From positions 434,001 through 498,000 of the forward strand of contig NZ_JAUSVA010000002.1 in NCBI RefSeq assembly GCF_030813695.1: a stretch of 64,000 nt of DNA. Direction: 5' to 3'. This document shows, piece by piece, positions 9,588 to 17,511 of this stretch. The position numbers were made by a program, and so were the translations under genes. Within the stretch, counting starts at the first letter, position 1. Each line of letters opens with the position of its first letter. The stretch comes from Kitasatospora herbaricolor (lineage in GTDB: Bacteria > Actinomycetota > Actinomycetes > Streptomycetales > Streptomycetaceae). Below the pieces are notes generated by a model, which worked only from the letters and a program-made list of their open reading frames with translations, was not told the DNA's origin and did no database searches.

Positions 9588-9775
9588 ATGAGCAAAAAAA
9601 GCAGCGCAGAGACGCCGCCGCGCACCTCCACGGGAACGTCCGTGTGACCGGACGCTGGGTGCGCGTCCGCACCGACGGCGACCACGATCGCGAGACCTGG
9701 ATTTCCGCCGCCGCCGTCCAACGGATCGTCTGGGACGCCCTGCTCGACCAGCCGGGCCCACGACCGCAGACCTGA
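9588..9775 (+). CDS. small hypothetical protein, possibly frameshifted
   Basis: The uninterrupted frame starts at TTG 9581 and encodes 64 residues ending GPRPQT, with the core GNVRVTGRWVRVRTDGD followed by TWISAAAVQRIVWDALLDQ. A GGAGG-like site lies only about 4 nt before that TTG. The ATG at 9588 has better spacing but is in another frame. Removing one base from the seven-A run at 9591-9597 joins that ATG to the conserved frame (MSKKQRRDAAAHLHG). The function is unknown; it sits between the hemerythrin and the Rho-N-like gene. Confidence 0.5.
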
Positions 9776-9803
9776 GTGCAGGAACGAAGGGAGGCTGGTG
9801 GTC

Positions 9804-10127
9804 ATGCCGGCCGGTTCGAACAAGAAGCGGGAACGTCAGTACGAGCACATCAAGGACAGTGCCCTGGAGAGCGGGAAGAGCGAGAAGCGGGCGAAGGAGA
9901 TCGCCGCGCGCAGCGTGAACAAGGAACGCGCCCGGCACGGTGAGTCGAAGACCGCCAGCCGCTCCTCCACCCACGACATCTCCTCCTCCCGGCGCGGCGG
10001 GCAGCGCTCGCACTCCGGCTCCCAGGGCCCGACGAAGGAGCAGCTGTACAACGAGGCGAAGCAGCTCAACGTCCACGGCCGCTCCACGATGACCAAGCAG
10101 CAGCTCGCCGACGCACTCGGCCGCTGA
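9804..10127 (+). CDS. basic protein with C-terminal Rho-N/SAP-like motif
   Basis: 107 residues, rich in Lys, Arg and Ser. The N-terminus (NKKRERQYEHIKDSALE) and a middle ARSVNKERARHGE are typical of small actinobacterial proteins annotated as plasmid stabilisation proteins. The C-terminal helix pair (TKEQLYNEAKQLNVHGRS, then MTKQQLADAL) fits a Rho termination factor N-terminal or SAP-like nucleic-acid binding motif. ATG 9804 is chosen over GTG 9798 because GGGAGG lies about 9 nt upstream. A DNA-binding or stress-linked role is inferred. Confidence 0.75.
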   Translation: MPAGSNKKRERQYEHIKDSALESGKSEKRAKEIAARSVNKERARHGESKTASRSSTHDISSSRRGGQRSHSGSQGPTKEQLYNEAKQLNVHGRSTMTKQQLADALGR

Positions 10128-10433
10128 GCCGCTCGGTGTGCGCAGGCGGATCCCGGCGGGTTGCGGCAGCCGCTGCAACCGGCCGAGTTCGGCGGGTGAT
10201 GGTCCGGACTCACTGGCGGACACTGTCGGCGATCAGGCGTGACACCTGCGCCCCGGACGCGCCGAAGACCTTCTGACCCCAATCCGGCACCTCACACCAG
10301 GAGCATCAGCGGATCGGCCCTGGGCTCAAGCGGGCCCTGAAAACGCCTTTAGGGCGTCGCACCCTGCACCTGCACGATCCTGCCGCCTCGTGCCCGGACC
10401 CGGTGAAAGCGGCCTGGGCGCAGCTCTCGACTG
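10128..10433. other. noncoding stretch between convergent genes
   Basis: No gene seen. A short inverted repeat (ACGCC-TTTA-GGCGT type) near 10340 could act as a weak hairpin. Confidence 0.35.
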
Positions 10434-10763
10434 TTAGTCCGCGATCGGGGGGAATCCCAGGATCCAGGCAAGCGCCCGCGCGACGCCGCGGGCGAAGGCG
10501 CGCTCTGTTGCGGTCAGGTCGCCGTCCCGCGATCGCACGATGGCTGCGCGTTCCTCGACGGCGAGGTCCAGTTCGGTCCGGACGGCGCGGCGGCGTCCGG
10601 TGATCGGAGCGGCCTCCTGCGGATCGAGGGCCCATCGGTAGGCGGCTGCTCTCCCGCCGGTCTCGGGGCAGGTCTCCGAGGCCGTCGCACTGGCGGCTGC
10701 CGTAGCGACCTGCTCCCGCGACCGCACGGCAACGAACTCCTGGACCGCAGAGACCGTGACCAC
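10434..10763 (-). CDS. hypothetical protein, 109 residues
   Basis: Chosen start GTG 10763 has AGGAGG eight bases upstream. The Ala/Arg-rich protein contains GRAAAYRWALDPQEAAPITG and a helical C-terminal part (ATERAFARGVARALAWILGF). No family is recognised. The frame runs on upstream to 11012 without a ribosome site, so longer forms are unlikely. It lies just downstream of the broken STAS gene on the same strand. Confidence 0.5.
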   Translation of the reverse strand: MVTVSAVQEFVAVRSREQVATAAASATASETCPETGGRAAAYRWALDPQEAAPITGRRRAVRTELDLAVEERAAIVRSRDGDLTATERAFARGVARALAWILGFPPIAD

Positions 10764-10974
10764 AGGGAGCACCTCCTGGACGGGCCGACGCGGGCAGCAT
10801 CGGCGCAGGACCACAGTCATACCCTGGGGCACCACCCCCACATGCCAAGCATCCGCCGTCCGTAGGACTACGGCATCCTCCGGGCATTGCGGAACAGCCG
10901 ACCCGAGCTGGCCGCCGCGGGGCAGCCCGAGGCGCACTCCGTTGCTGCCAGCAGCCGCGCTCCTCGATGAGGTG

Positions 10975-11342
10975 TCAGCCGGCGCGAGGGTGGGGAACGG
11001 GGGCCTCGTCAAGGTCGACGGGGAATACCTTGTCGGCGCCGGTGATCTTCCACAGTCTCGCCACCGCGTGGGCGGGGCGGGCCAGGTGAAGGGTCCGGAC
11101 CGCCCGTTCAGTCGCGATGTGGGCGCGCAGCAGGGCGTTGAGGCTGGAGGAGTCGCAGAAGGTGACGCCCGCGAGGTCGATTGTCAGGATGGTCCGTGGT
11201 GGACCGGTGGTGAGTGCGGGCGCAGTGCGGCGTGCAGGATCGGGGCGGCGTCGAGGTCGAGTTCGCCGGTGGCCTCGATGGCCGGGCTGGTGGTGGTGGC
11301 TTGCACGGTGGTGGTGAAGCCGGGTTCCGGGGTGGGGTTCAT
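10975..11342 (-). pseudogene. STAS anti-sigma factor antagonist, frameshifted copy
   Basis: ATG 11342 (GGGAGAGC just upstream) opens a STAS protein with EATGELDLDAAPILHAALR. About 40 codons in, one base is missing relative to the intact paralogue at 25943-26311, so this frame stops early at about 11184. The remainder (TIDLAGVTFCDSSSLNALL, with the conserved Ser-Ser of the phosphorylation loop, then FPVDLDEAPVPHPRAG) continues in the next frame to 10975. STAS antagonists release sigma factors from anti-sigma kinases. The copy is non-functional unless the indel is a sequencing error. Confidence 0.75.
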
Positions 11343-11507
11343 GCGCTCTCCCGGTCGGATGTTTCGTCGGAAGTGCTGCACGGCTTGGGGCCCGGTCCAA
11401 CGGCGCGGTAGGGGGCTGACGCAGGGCGGGAGAGACCTCCGGCTGTCTACCCGTCGTGTGGGAACCGGGTCGGCCGTGCGGATGGTGAGGGTGAGATCGG
11501 GTTGTCT

Positions 11508-11903
11508 TCAGGCGGCGGTGGTGAGGTCGGCGCGGCCGTAGAGGAGTGCGTAGCCGCGGGGCAGTTGGGCGAGGATGCGGCTGGTCAGTGCTTCGCCGGT
11601 GAGGTGGGTGAGGGCGGACAGGACGGAGGTGACGTCCCAGCGGGCGTGGAGGGGGGTGGTGTCGAGGGTGGTGGCGACGGTCTCGACGAGGGCGGGTGCG
11701 GGGACCGGCCGGGCCAGAGGGGTCTGGGAGGAGAACAGGGCGCGGGCCCGGTCCGGCAGGGCCGCCTGGAGGTCGCGGCGCTCGTCGCCGGTGAGTTGTC
11801 GGCCGAGGGCGGCCAGGACGGTGGCCAGGACGCGTTCGGCCTGCTGGTCGGTGGTGTAGTGGCCGGCGTCGCGGACCTGCTGGAGGAGGTGTTGCCAGGT
11901 CAT
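11508..11903 (-). CDS. DUF2267 family protein
   Basis: 131 residues, all-helical DUF2267 type: MTWQHLLQQVRDAG, then AERVLATVLAALGRQL, DLQAALPDRARALF, and the typical end LPRGYALLYGRADL. It is the last gene of a three-gene operon; its ATG overlaps the stop of the preceding gene (ATGA), suggesting translational coupling. DUF2267 proteins cluster with stress genes in actinomycetes; the biochemical role is unknown. A close paralogue lies at 43439-43837 in the same order. Confidence 0.85.
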   Translation of the reverse strand: MTWQHLLQQVRDAGHYTTDQQAERVLATVLAALGRQLTGDERRDLQAALPDRARALFSSQTPLARPVPAPALVETVATTLDTTPLHARWDVTSVLSALTHLTGEALTSRILAQLPRGYALLYGRADLTTAA

Positions 11904-12361
11904 CGCAGCGGACTTTCGGTGCGGGCCGCCGGGTCGGTGGTGGCGGCGGAGGCGGGTTCTGCGGTGCGGCCGGCGCGTGGGTGGCCGAAGAGGAGGTCGT
12001 AGCCGGGCGGCAGTTGCAGCAGGATCTGGCGGGTGAGGTCGTCGCCGGCGGCGTCGGCGGTGGTACTGAGGACGGCGCCGATGTCCCACAGGGCGCTCTG
12101 TTCGGTGGCGCCCTCGATCCAGGCGGCGGTGGCTCGTACGAACCGGTCCGGGCTGAGCGGTTCGGCGGCCTGCAGGGGGTTGAGCAGGACCAGGGCGAGG
12201 GTCTCCGGCAGGCGGGCGGCGAGGTGGGCGCGCACCTCGCCGACCAGGTGCGCGCCGAGCAGGGCCAGGACCACCCGGCCGGCCCTTTCGGCATCGCGGG
12301 GGTCGTCGTAGGCCCCGCGTTCGCGGACCTCGTCCAGGAAGGCTTCCCATCGCATCGTCAC
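11900..12361 (-). CDS. DUF2267 family protein, second type
   Basis: 153 residues. It starts VTMRWEAFLDEVRERGAYDD; then RVVLALLGAHLVGEV, ARLPETLALVLLNPLQA, and the family ending LPPGYDLLFGHPRAG with a Pro/Ala-rich tail. GTG 12361 is preferred to ATG 12355 because GGGAG sits at good spacing and the paralogue at 44299 starts the same way. Its start overlaps the stop of the STAS gene upstream (GTGA) and its stop overlaps the next gene, so three genes are probably coupled. Confidence 0.85.
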   Translation of the reverse strand: MTMRWEAFLDEVRERGAYDDPRDAERAGRVVLALLGAHLVGEVRAHLAARLPETLALVLLNPLQAAEPLSPDRFVRATAAWIEGATEQSALWDIGAVLSTTADAAGDDLTRQILLQLPPGYDLLFGHPRAGRTAEPASAATTDPAARTESPLR

Positions 12362-12747
12362 GGCGCTTCTCCCTCCATCGCGAAGCGTGTCGTCCCGGGG
12401 CGCTGCGCCTGCGGGCGCGCGCCATCGGGCGGGTGGTGATCGGCCGGGTGGTGATCGGGGGTGACTGTGAGTCGCCCTTCGAGGCCTGTGAGCCTGAGCA
12501 GCCGCAGCACGTCCGGTCCGACTGCGCGAAGGACCAGGCGTCCGCCGTGGCGCTCGGCCTGGCCCCGGGCGTCCAGGAGGGTGCCCAGGCCCGCGCAGTC
12601 CATGAACGTCACCTGCGACAGGTCGAGCACCACGTCGCGGTGCTCGCGCAGGGCGGCCTCCAGGCGGCGGTGCAGTGCGGGGGCGGTTTCGAGGTCGATG
12701 TCGCCGCGGGCCCACACCACGGCGACTGTGGAGCGCTTGTTGTCCAT
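12358..12747 (-). CDS. STAS domain anti-sigma factor antagonist
   Basis: 129 residues. The STAS core runs from VVWARGDIDLETAPALHRRL through VVLDLSQVTFMDCAGLGTLL to LRLLRLTGLEGRLTV. The position usually holding the phosphorylated Ser/Thr reads Cys-Ala in DCAGL, so control by phosphorylation is doubtful. It is the first gene of the operon STAS-DUF2267-DUF2267 with 4-nt overlaps. It is likely to act in a sigma-B-like partner-switching or stress pathway. It has a frameshifted counterpart at 44352-44649. Confidence 0.85.
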   Translation of the reverse strand: MDNKRSTVAVVWARGDIDLETAPALHRRLEAALREHRDVVLDLSQVTFMDCAGLGTLLDARGQAERHGGRLVLRAVGPDVLRLLRLTGLEGRLTVTPDHHPADHHPPDGARPQAQRPGTTRFAMEGEAP

Positions 12748-12889
12748 GGCATGACTCGCTGTCCTGCCGTGCCCGCGCCGTCCTGGCGGCCGTGTCCGTC
12801 GCCCCCGGGGGACGCCGGGCGGAGTGGGAAGGCTGTCCCCCCGCTCGGCCCTGGGCGCCCCGGGGCGGGGCGGGGTCTTGGAGTGTCCA

Positions 12890-12915
12890 GCACGGCCCCC
12901 GGGGGGCGACCGTGC
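12890..12915 (-). terminator. hairpin after hsp20
   Basis: GCACGG / CCGTGC arms with an inner C5/G6 pairing between the hsp20 stop and the STAS gene on the same strand. A similar hairpin lies at the same place in the second module (44731-44768). Confidence 0.5.
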
Positions 12916-12933
12916 GGGACGGCGAGGACCGGG

Positions 12934-13368
12934 TCAGGCCTTGATCTGCTTGCGGTCGCCACTGTGAGTGATGGCGATCTTGCGCGGTTTGGCCTTCTCG
13001 GCGACCGGGATCCGCAGGGTCAGGACACCGGCGTCGTAGTCGGCGCTGATCCCCTCGGGGTCGAGGGTGTCGGAGAGCATGACCTGGCGGGAGAACACGC
13101 CGAGCGGACGCTCGGACATCTCCCATGTCACACCCTCGCCCTCGCGGCGGGGGCGGCGCTCGGCCTTGACGGTCAGCATGTTCCGCTCGACGTCGATGTC
13201 GATCGCCTCAGGGTCCACCCCCGGCAGGTCGAAGCAGATCACGTACTCGTCGCCGGTGCGGTAGGCGTCCAGCGGCATCGGGGTCGGACGCGACCAGGTG
13301 CCGGTCGTGCTCAGGAACTGCTGGGTCAGCCGGTCCAGCTCACGGAAGGGGTCGGTGCGCATCAGCAT
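12934..13368 (-). CDS. hsp18: Hsp20 small heat shock protein (HSP18 type)
   Basis: 144 residues. The alpha-crystallin core begins at [18 protein letters not shown] and continues with [44 protein letters not shown]; the short tail [10 protein letters not shown] carries the I-x-I-like end. It acts as an ATP-independent holdase. ATG 13368 has GGAGG eight bases upstream. It is divergent from a RheA-type repressor gene, with a RheA operator overlapping its promoter, so heat induction by loss of repression is expected. It has close paralogues at 44784-45218 and 28797-29228. Confidence 0.93.
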   Translation of the reverse strand: MLMRTDPFRELDRLTQQFLSTTGTWSRPTPMPLDAYRTGDEYVICFDLPGVDPEAIDIDVERNMLTVKAERRPRREGEGVTWEMSERPLGVFSRQVMLSDTLDPEGISADYDAGVLTLRIPVAEKAKPRKIAITHSGDRKQIKA

Positions 13369-13420
13369 GAAAAACACCTCCAGGTGGTTCGGGCTGTAGG
13401 AGCCAGTGCGCTTCACCTGA

Positions 13421-13449
13421 AACCTAACATGTCATCCATCCGATGACAA
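13421..13449 (-). promoter_or_regulatory. hsp18 promoter with embedded RheA operator
   Basis: On the - strand, TTGTCA (13449-13444), a 17-nt spacer and TAGGTT (13426-13421) form the hsp18 promoter. The operator TGTCATCCATCCGATGACA occupies 13430-13448, so it covers the -35 box and most of the spacer. The arms TGTCATC-N5-GATGACA equal the operator described for RheA of Streptomyces albus. Confidence 0.85.
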
Positions 13450-13478
13450 CTGGCCGAGTCGCCTGGAGAGTGACATAG

Positions 13479-14162
13479 ATGCGAGACAAGCCCACCACGC
13501 CGAACGGCGGTGGCGGCCCGGCCGCCGAACCGGCGTCCTTCCTGGCCGCGGCCGCGGCGCTGGCCGCCATGGACGAGGCCGTCCGCACCGCCCGGACCCC
13601 CACCACCCGGCAGGAACCCCAGGCACAGGCAGACCCCGGCCAGGCCCTCGCCGCCCTGCTGCTGCTGCGCGAACTGCGTACCGAACTCGCCGGCTGGGAG
13701 GCCGGCCTGGTGGAGAGCGCCCGCGCCGCCGGCGCCACCTGGGCCGACCTCGCCCGTCCGATGGGCGTCGCCAGCCGCCAGGCCGCCGAGAACCGCTACC
13801 TGCGCCTGCGCCCCACCACCGACCCCGGCCCGGGCGACACCGGAGCGGAACGCGTCAAGGCCGTCCGCGACCGCCGCGCCGCAGAGCGCAACGTCACCAC
13901 CTGGGCCCGCACCAACGCCGCCGACCTGCGCGTCCTCGCCGCCCAGATCACCGCCCTGCCCGACCTGGAACCCGATGCCCGCCCCGCCCAGGCCGCCCTG
14001 CACACCGCCCTCGCCGCCGCGGACCCCGCCGACCTCGTCGCCCCCCTCACCGGAATCCGCCCCCACCTCGGCGCCGGCCACCACGACCTCGCCACCCGCC
14101 TCGACACCCTCACCCAGCACACCGACCGACTGCGCCATGAGAGCAACCGACGACGCGCCTGA
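13479..14162 (+). CDS. rheA: RheA-type repressor of hsp18
   Basis: 227 residues. The Ala-rich N-terminal helices (ASFLAAAAALAAMDEAVRTA) lead to LLLRELRTELAGWEAGLVE, then a helix-turn-helix-like segment (GATWADLARPMGVASRQAAENRYLRL), followed by a long helical C-terminal domain. It is divergent from hsp18 and shares the operator at 13430-13448, exactly the arrangement of S. albus rheA/hsp18, where RheA is a thermosensing repressor that also represses itself. ATG 13479 has GGAGAG eight bases upstream. Related genes lie at 45320 (truncated) and 48790-49476. Confidence 0.85.
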   Translation: MRDKPTTPNGGGGPAAEPASFLAAAAALAAMDEAVRTARTPTTRQEPQAQADPGQALAALLLLRELRTELAGWEAGLVESARAAGATWADLARPMGVASRQAAENRYLRLRPTTDPGPGDTGAERVKAVRDRRAAERNVTTWARTNAADLRVLAAQITALPDLEPDARPAQAALHTALAAADPADLVAPLTGIRPHLGAGHHDLATRLDTLTQHTDRLRHESNRRRA

Positions 14163-14421
14163 CACCACCGCCGAACAACCCTGGCAGCACATCCAGGACC
14201 AGCTCACCCGCATCCGCACCCGCACCCTCGCCGAGGCCGGCGACGCCATCGCCGCCATCGACACCTGCCTCACCAGACTCGACACGCTCCGCGAGGACCT
14301 CGCACGCCACCCCTGGACGTCGCAGGCGCTCCCCCCACCCACCAACTCCCCGGCCGTCCCGCCACGGAAGCCGCCCGCAGCCACCACCGGGCCTGTGTCT
14401 GCTGCGGAGCCCAGCGCCTGA
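14137..14421 (+). CDS. small helical protein overlapping rheA
   Basis: 94 residues starting at ATG 14137, 26 nt inside the end of rheA. The central part (HIQDQLTRIRTRTLAEAGDA, then IDTCLTRLDTLREDLARHPW) is a clear amphipathic or coiled-coil helix; the tail is Pro-rich. The overlap suggests co-translation with rheA. No family is recognised. The other rheA-like loci do not obviously keep this gene. Confidence 0.5.
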   Translation: MRATDDAPDTTAEQPWQHIQDQLTRIRTRTLAEAGDAIAAIDTCLTRLDTLREDLARHPWTSQALPPPTNSPAVPPRKPPAATTGPVSAAEPSA

Positions 14422-14665
14422 ACGATGAGAGTGGGCTCCACCAGCCGTTCGCAGGTGTGTCGGCGTAGGCGTACCTTTCTGAGCCCGCCGCTGACATGGA
14501 CGGGTACGCCGACAGTGCGCCGCCTGCCCGGCTTTCCTACAGACGGCCGGCAGGACCGGGCCCGTAGCGGGCGGGCAGTCGTCGCGCGACCTTTCGGGGG
14601 TGGGGCTTGGTCGAAACCGTCCGAGCGGGGCCGGCCGAAGCCGTCCAGGACAGGGCCCCACCCCC

Positions 14666-15046
14666 TTACGGTGCGTCCTCCGGTGCCCGGGCGGCGGCGG
14701 GGTTCGGACTCACGCGCAGCACCTGGGCCACGCCGGTGAGGTGCAGCAGGAACGCGACGGGCGTGGTCGGGTTCAGCAGGCGCAGTTCGGTGCCCACCGC
14801 GCGGGCGTGGTGGTGGGCGCGGACGAGGGCGTTGAGGCCCCCGGAGTCGCAGAACCTGAGTTCGGACAGGTCCATCACCAGCTCCCTCGGGGAGGGGTGT
14901 GCGTCAAGGGCGCCCGAGACGGCGGCGTGCAGCAGCGGGCCGGTGCCCTGCACGAGGTCGCCGGCCACGTCGAGCACGAGGTCGTCCCCTCCCGGCCGGA
15001 GGCGGACGTCGAGGACGGGCGGGTCGAGCTCTGTCGAAGCGGCCAC
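14666..15046 (-). CDS. STAS domain anti-sigma factor antagonist
   Basis: 126 residues from GTG 15046 (AAGGA upstream). It contains LVLDVAGDLVQGTGPLLHAAV, ELVMDLSELRFCDSGGLNAL and LLNPTTPVAFLLHLTGVAQ. DSGGL keeps the serine expected in phosphorylatable SpoIIAA-type antagonists. A longer upstream frame exists but has no ribosome site. It is a single gene on the - strand. Confidence 0.85.
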   Translation of the reverse strand: MAASTELDPPVLDVRLRPGGDDLVLDVAGDLVQGTGPLLHAAVSGALDAHPSPRELVMDLSELRFCDSGGLNALVRAHHHARAVGTELRLLNPTTPVAFLLHLTGVAQVLRVSPNPAAARAPEDAP

Positions 15047-15195
15047 TGGGTGTTCCTTGCGTCCCCGGGTTTGGCGGTCGGGGGTGCGCCCGCGAAGCGG
15101 GCAACTGACCTGACGGCCCGCCGGCCGGGGGCTGACTCCCACCGTAGCGACCGCAGGCCCGGCGCACCACGGACCGGTACCGCCGGGCAACGGGG

Positions 15196-15579
15196 TCAGG
15201 TGTCGGCGGGCGGCGGCGCGTCGGCCGGCGGTCGGCGCAGTTGCTCGTTGAGGCGCAGGGCCTCTTCGAGTTGGTCCTCGAGGATGACGATGCGGCAGGC
15301 GGCCTCGATGGGAGTGCCCTGGTCGACCAGGTCGCGGGCGCGCATCGCGATCCGTAGTTGGTAGCGGGAGTAGCGGCGGTGGCCGCCGTCGGAGCGCAGT
15401 GGGGTGATGAGGCGGTGCTCGCCCAGGGCGCGCAGGAAGCCGGCGGTGGTGCCGGTCATCTCGGCGGCGCGGCCCATGGTGCAGGCGGGGTAGTCGTCGT
15501 CGAAGGAGTTGGGGCCCGGGTCGGGGCTTGGATCGGGGTTGGAGCCGGGGATGTGGGGCCGGTTGGTTGCCGTGGTCAC
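15196..15579 (-). CDS. MerR family transcriptional regulator
   Basis: 127 residues. A MerR winged helix is clear: YPACTMGRAAEMTG, GFLRALGEHRLITPLRSDGG, HRRYSRYQLRIAMRARDLVD, then a short dimerisation helix (DQLEEALRLNEQLR). GTG 15579 is preceded by AGAGG. The product is over 80% identical to the protein at 30959-31306. Upstream lies a long conserved noncoding element shared with that paralogue, which probably carries its control signals. Too short for a ligand-binding domain. Confidence 0.88.
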   Translation of the reverse strand: MTTATNRPHIPGSNPDPSPDPGPNSFDDDYPACTMGRAAEMTGTTAGFLRALGEHRLITPLRSDGGHRRYSRYQLRIAMRARDLVDQGTPIEAACRIVILEDQLEEALRLNEQLRRPPADAPPPADT

Positions 15580-16390
15580 TGCACCTCTTCTGTGTTGGTT
15601 CGGGGACGCGTCGAGGGGCCCCGAAGCCATGGCGGCTCCGGGGCCCCGAAGGGATACATCACCATCTGCCGGCCGGAGCCGGCTTCCTCAGGTCCGCACT
15701 GCCCCGGGGGAGGGGGCGTGCGGGGATCGCGTATGCGTGACCGGAAACCACCGTCCTTCGTGCTTGGGGGGTCTGCGGTGTCCGCCCGGACGAACATGCC
15801 TCACGGGCCGGGCGATCCTGATGGTGCTCTGTCCCCTCCGTTCATCCTCTGTCTGCACTGTCCGGACTTCGAACTGCTGGGTGTTGCTGGTTCTTCTCAA
15901 CACGGGTACCGCTGAACTGCGATTTCCTGCTTCGGCGACCCACAGGGGTCACCCGTCCGGCAGCCAGCCCCGTCGCCCGTCCTGCACTTTCCCTGGCTTG
16001 GAACCCCGCCCGGACCTCCCGGCACGCGCGCCGCAGTCTGACGCCTTCACCGGGACACCGCGTCCCGCAACTGCTGGTAATGCTCAAGGGTGGCCCCTGA
16101 TCACTGCGGGCCACCGGGCCCGGCCGCCGGTCCTGTCACCGTCCTGCATCTGCTGGCTTCAGAACCCCACAACCGTGCCGACCTGCGAACTTCAACAACC
16201 ACGCCCGCCAGTTCGTGTCTGGCGAGCACCGTTGGACCGCGTCTACGAGAGAAACACTAACCACGACACCGCGCAATGTCTACTCCCGCCAGCACAGATT
16301 TTTCGGCGCCGAGGGGGAAGGTATTCTGCGGCCCCGTACCGGGCGTGTGATAGCGCCGTGACGGCGCCTCGAATGGACAGGAGGAGCGGC
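15580..16390 (-). promoter_or_regulatory. long conserved noncoding element, copy 1
   Basis: About 0.8 kb without a credible gene, lying between the MerR gene (-) and a small helical-protein gene (+). It aligns in inverted orientation with 30104-30958. Conserved blocks include 15717-15758, which is identical base for base to the complement of 30788-30829, and 16241-16259 (GTCTACGAGAGAAACACTA), identical to the complement of 30188-30206. The end next to the small gene (CACAGATTTTTC, about 16303-16314) is also shared. Promoters for both flanking genes, a noncoding RNA or a protein-binding array are possible. Confidence 0.7.
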
Positions 16391-16615
16391 ATGGACGGGC
16401 GACAATCAACACCGCAGTGGCGAGCATGCGCTCCCCACCCCCGGGGTGCGGACGCGTCGCTGCTGGCCGCCCTCACCGAAGCGGTCCGCGACCTCGACGA
16501 ACGCACCCTGCGCCGCCTGCTGGCCCGGTTCGCCGAACAAGCCGCCCTCACCGACCTGCCCGCCCTGCGCGAGGCCCTCGACACGTCGCACCTCAAAACC
16601 CAACAGGACAGCTAG
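16391..16615 (+). CDS. small helical protein of the LRRLLARFAEQA family
   Basis: 74 residues from ATG 16391, preceded by AGGAGGAG. The core is AALTEAVRDLDERTLRRLLA, then RFAEQAALTDLPALREALD: two or three amphipathic helices. Sister sequences occur at 17213-17395, 42794-43069 and, with a stop codon inside, at 29795-30103. Unknown function; size and charge pattern suggest a protein-protein adaptor. Two family members flank the two copies of the long noncoding element. Confidence 0.75.
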   Translation: MDGRQSTPQWRACAPHPRGADASLLAALTEAVRDLDERTLRRLLARFAEQAALTDLPALREALDTSHLKTQQDS

Positions 16616-16684
16616 GGACAACCCCGTCCCACAACCGACCCGCCCCCTCCCCGCCAGAGACCAGGAACAAGGAGAGGCACCACC

Positions 16685-17074
16685 ATGCACGACCCCCACG
16701 ACCGCCCGACAGCCGCCGTGGACCCCTCCCCCGACCTGCCGACTGGGCAGACCCTCCAAGGCCTCCACAACGGTGTCCGTCAGGCCCTGACGGAAGCCGG
16801 CTTCGATCCCCAGGACTCCGACACCCCGGGACTGCAGCTACGCCTCGACGAGCACGGCGTGCTGATCGCTTGGCATCCCGCCGACGCCCTCGGCCCCGCC
16901 ATACAGGTCCGGGACGGACATGAGAGCCGCCACGGACTGCCCGACCTCCACGGCCTGCGCCAGGTCCTCACCACGGCCATCGGCCAGGTCCTCCACGACG
17001 CCGGATACCTCGTAGCCCCCACCGACCGTGCCCTTCTCCTCGTCACCGGAAGCCGACCCCGCAACGCTGGCTGA
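16685..17074 (+). CDS. conserved hypothetical protein
   Basis: 129 residues, preceded by GGAGAGG. It contains RQALTEAGFDPQD, GVLIAWHPADALGP and a C-terminal part (GLRQVLTTAIGQVLHDAGYL, then DRALLLVTG). The same plan recurs in the protein at 35604-36008, so both belong to one small family. Function unknown. It sits between two members of the small helical family on the same strand, possibly as one operon (gap about 70 nt). Confidence 0.75.
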   Translation: MHDPHDRPTAAVDPSPDLPTGQTLQGLHNGVRQALTEAGFDPQDSDTPGLQLRLDEHGVLIAWHPADALGPAIQVRDGHESRHGLPDLHGLRQVLTTAIGQVLHDAGYLVAPTDRALLLVTGSRPRNAG

Positions 17075-17212
17075 GAACAAGCAATCACCATGTCAGCGCA
17101 CCGCCGAACACCGCCGCCCCGGCACCAGCGACATGCCCGCGCACAGCGGCGCAGCAGCCGCGTGGTAGTGCTGCCGTCCCATCCAGCGCCCACTCGTCGG
17201 ATCAGGAGTGCG

Positions 17213-17395
17213 ATGAGCGTCAGACCCGAACTCGAACCGGTGCTGCGCGGCATCGCCGAGGCCGTCCATGATCGCGACGACCCCGTCCTGCGTCGGCTGC
17301 TGGGCCGCCTCGCCGAACAGGCCACCATCGACGACCTCTACGCACTGCGCGACCTTCTGCCCCGCCTGCGTTCCCGGGCCTGCCCCACTTGCTGA
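17213..17395 (+). CDS. small helical protein, second family member
   Basis: 60 residues from ATG 17213 with GGAG just upstream. Core: RGIAEAVHDRDDPVLRRLLG, then RLAEQATIDDLYALRDLLPR; the tail RSRACPTC adds two cysteines. Same family as 16391-16615. A longer frame starts at 17090 but lacks a ribosome site. Confidence 0.7.
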   Translation: MSVRPELEPVLRGIAEAVHDRDDPVLRRLLGRLAEQATIDDLYALRDLLPRLRSRACPTC

Positions 17396-17511
17396 CCGAG
17401 CAGGTGGGTCCGGCCCGGAGTAGCGGCCTCACCCCGACACGGCAGACCTCCAGCCGCCCCTACCCGGCGGGCCCAGGTGGACGGCTACGTCGCCTCGGGC
17501 GAGGCGGTGGG

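Noticed and set aside
14600..15364. Frames of over 160 codons on the + strand around the STAS gene
   Set aside because: Opposite-strand shadows of the STAS and MerR genes.
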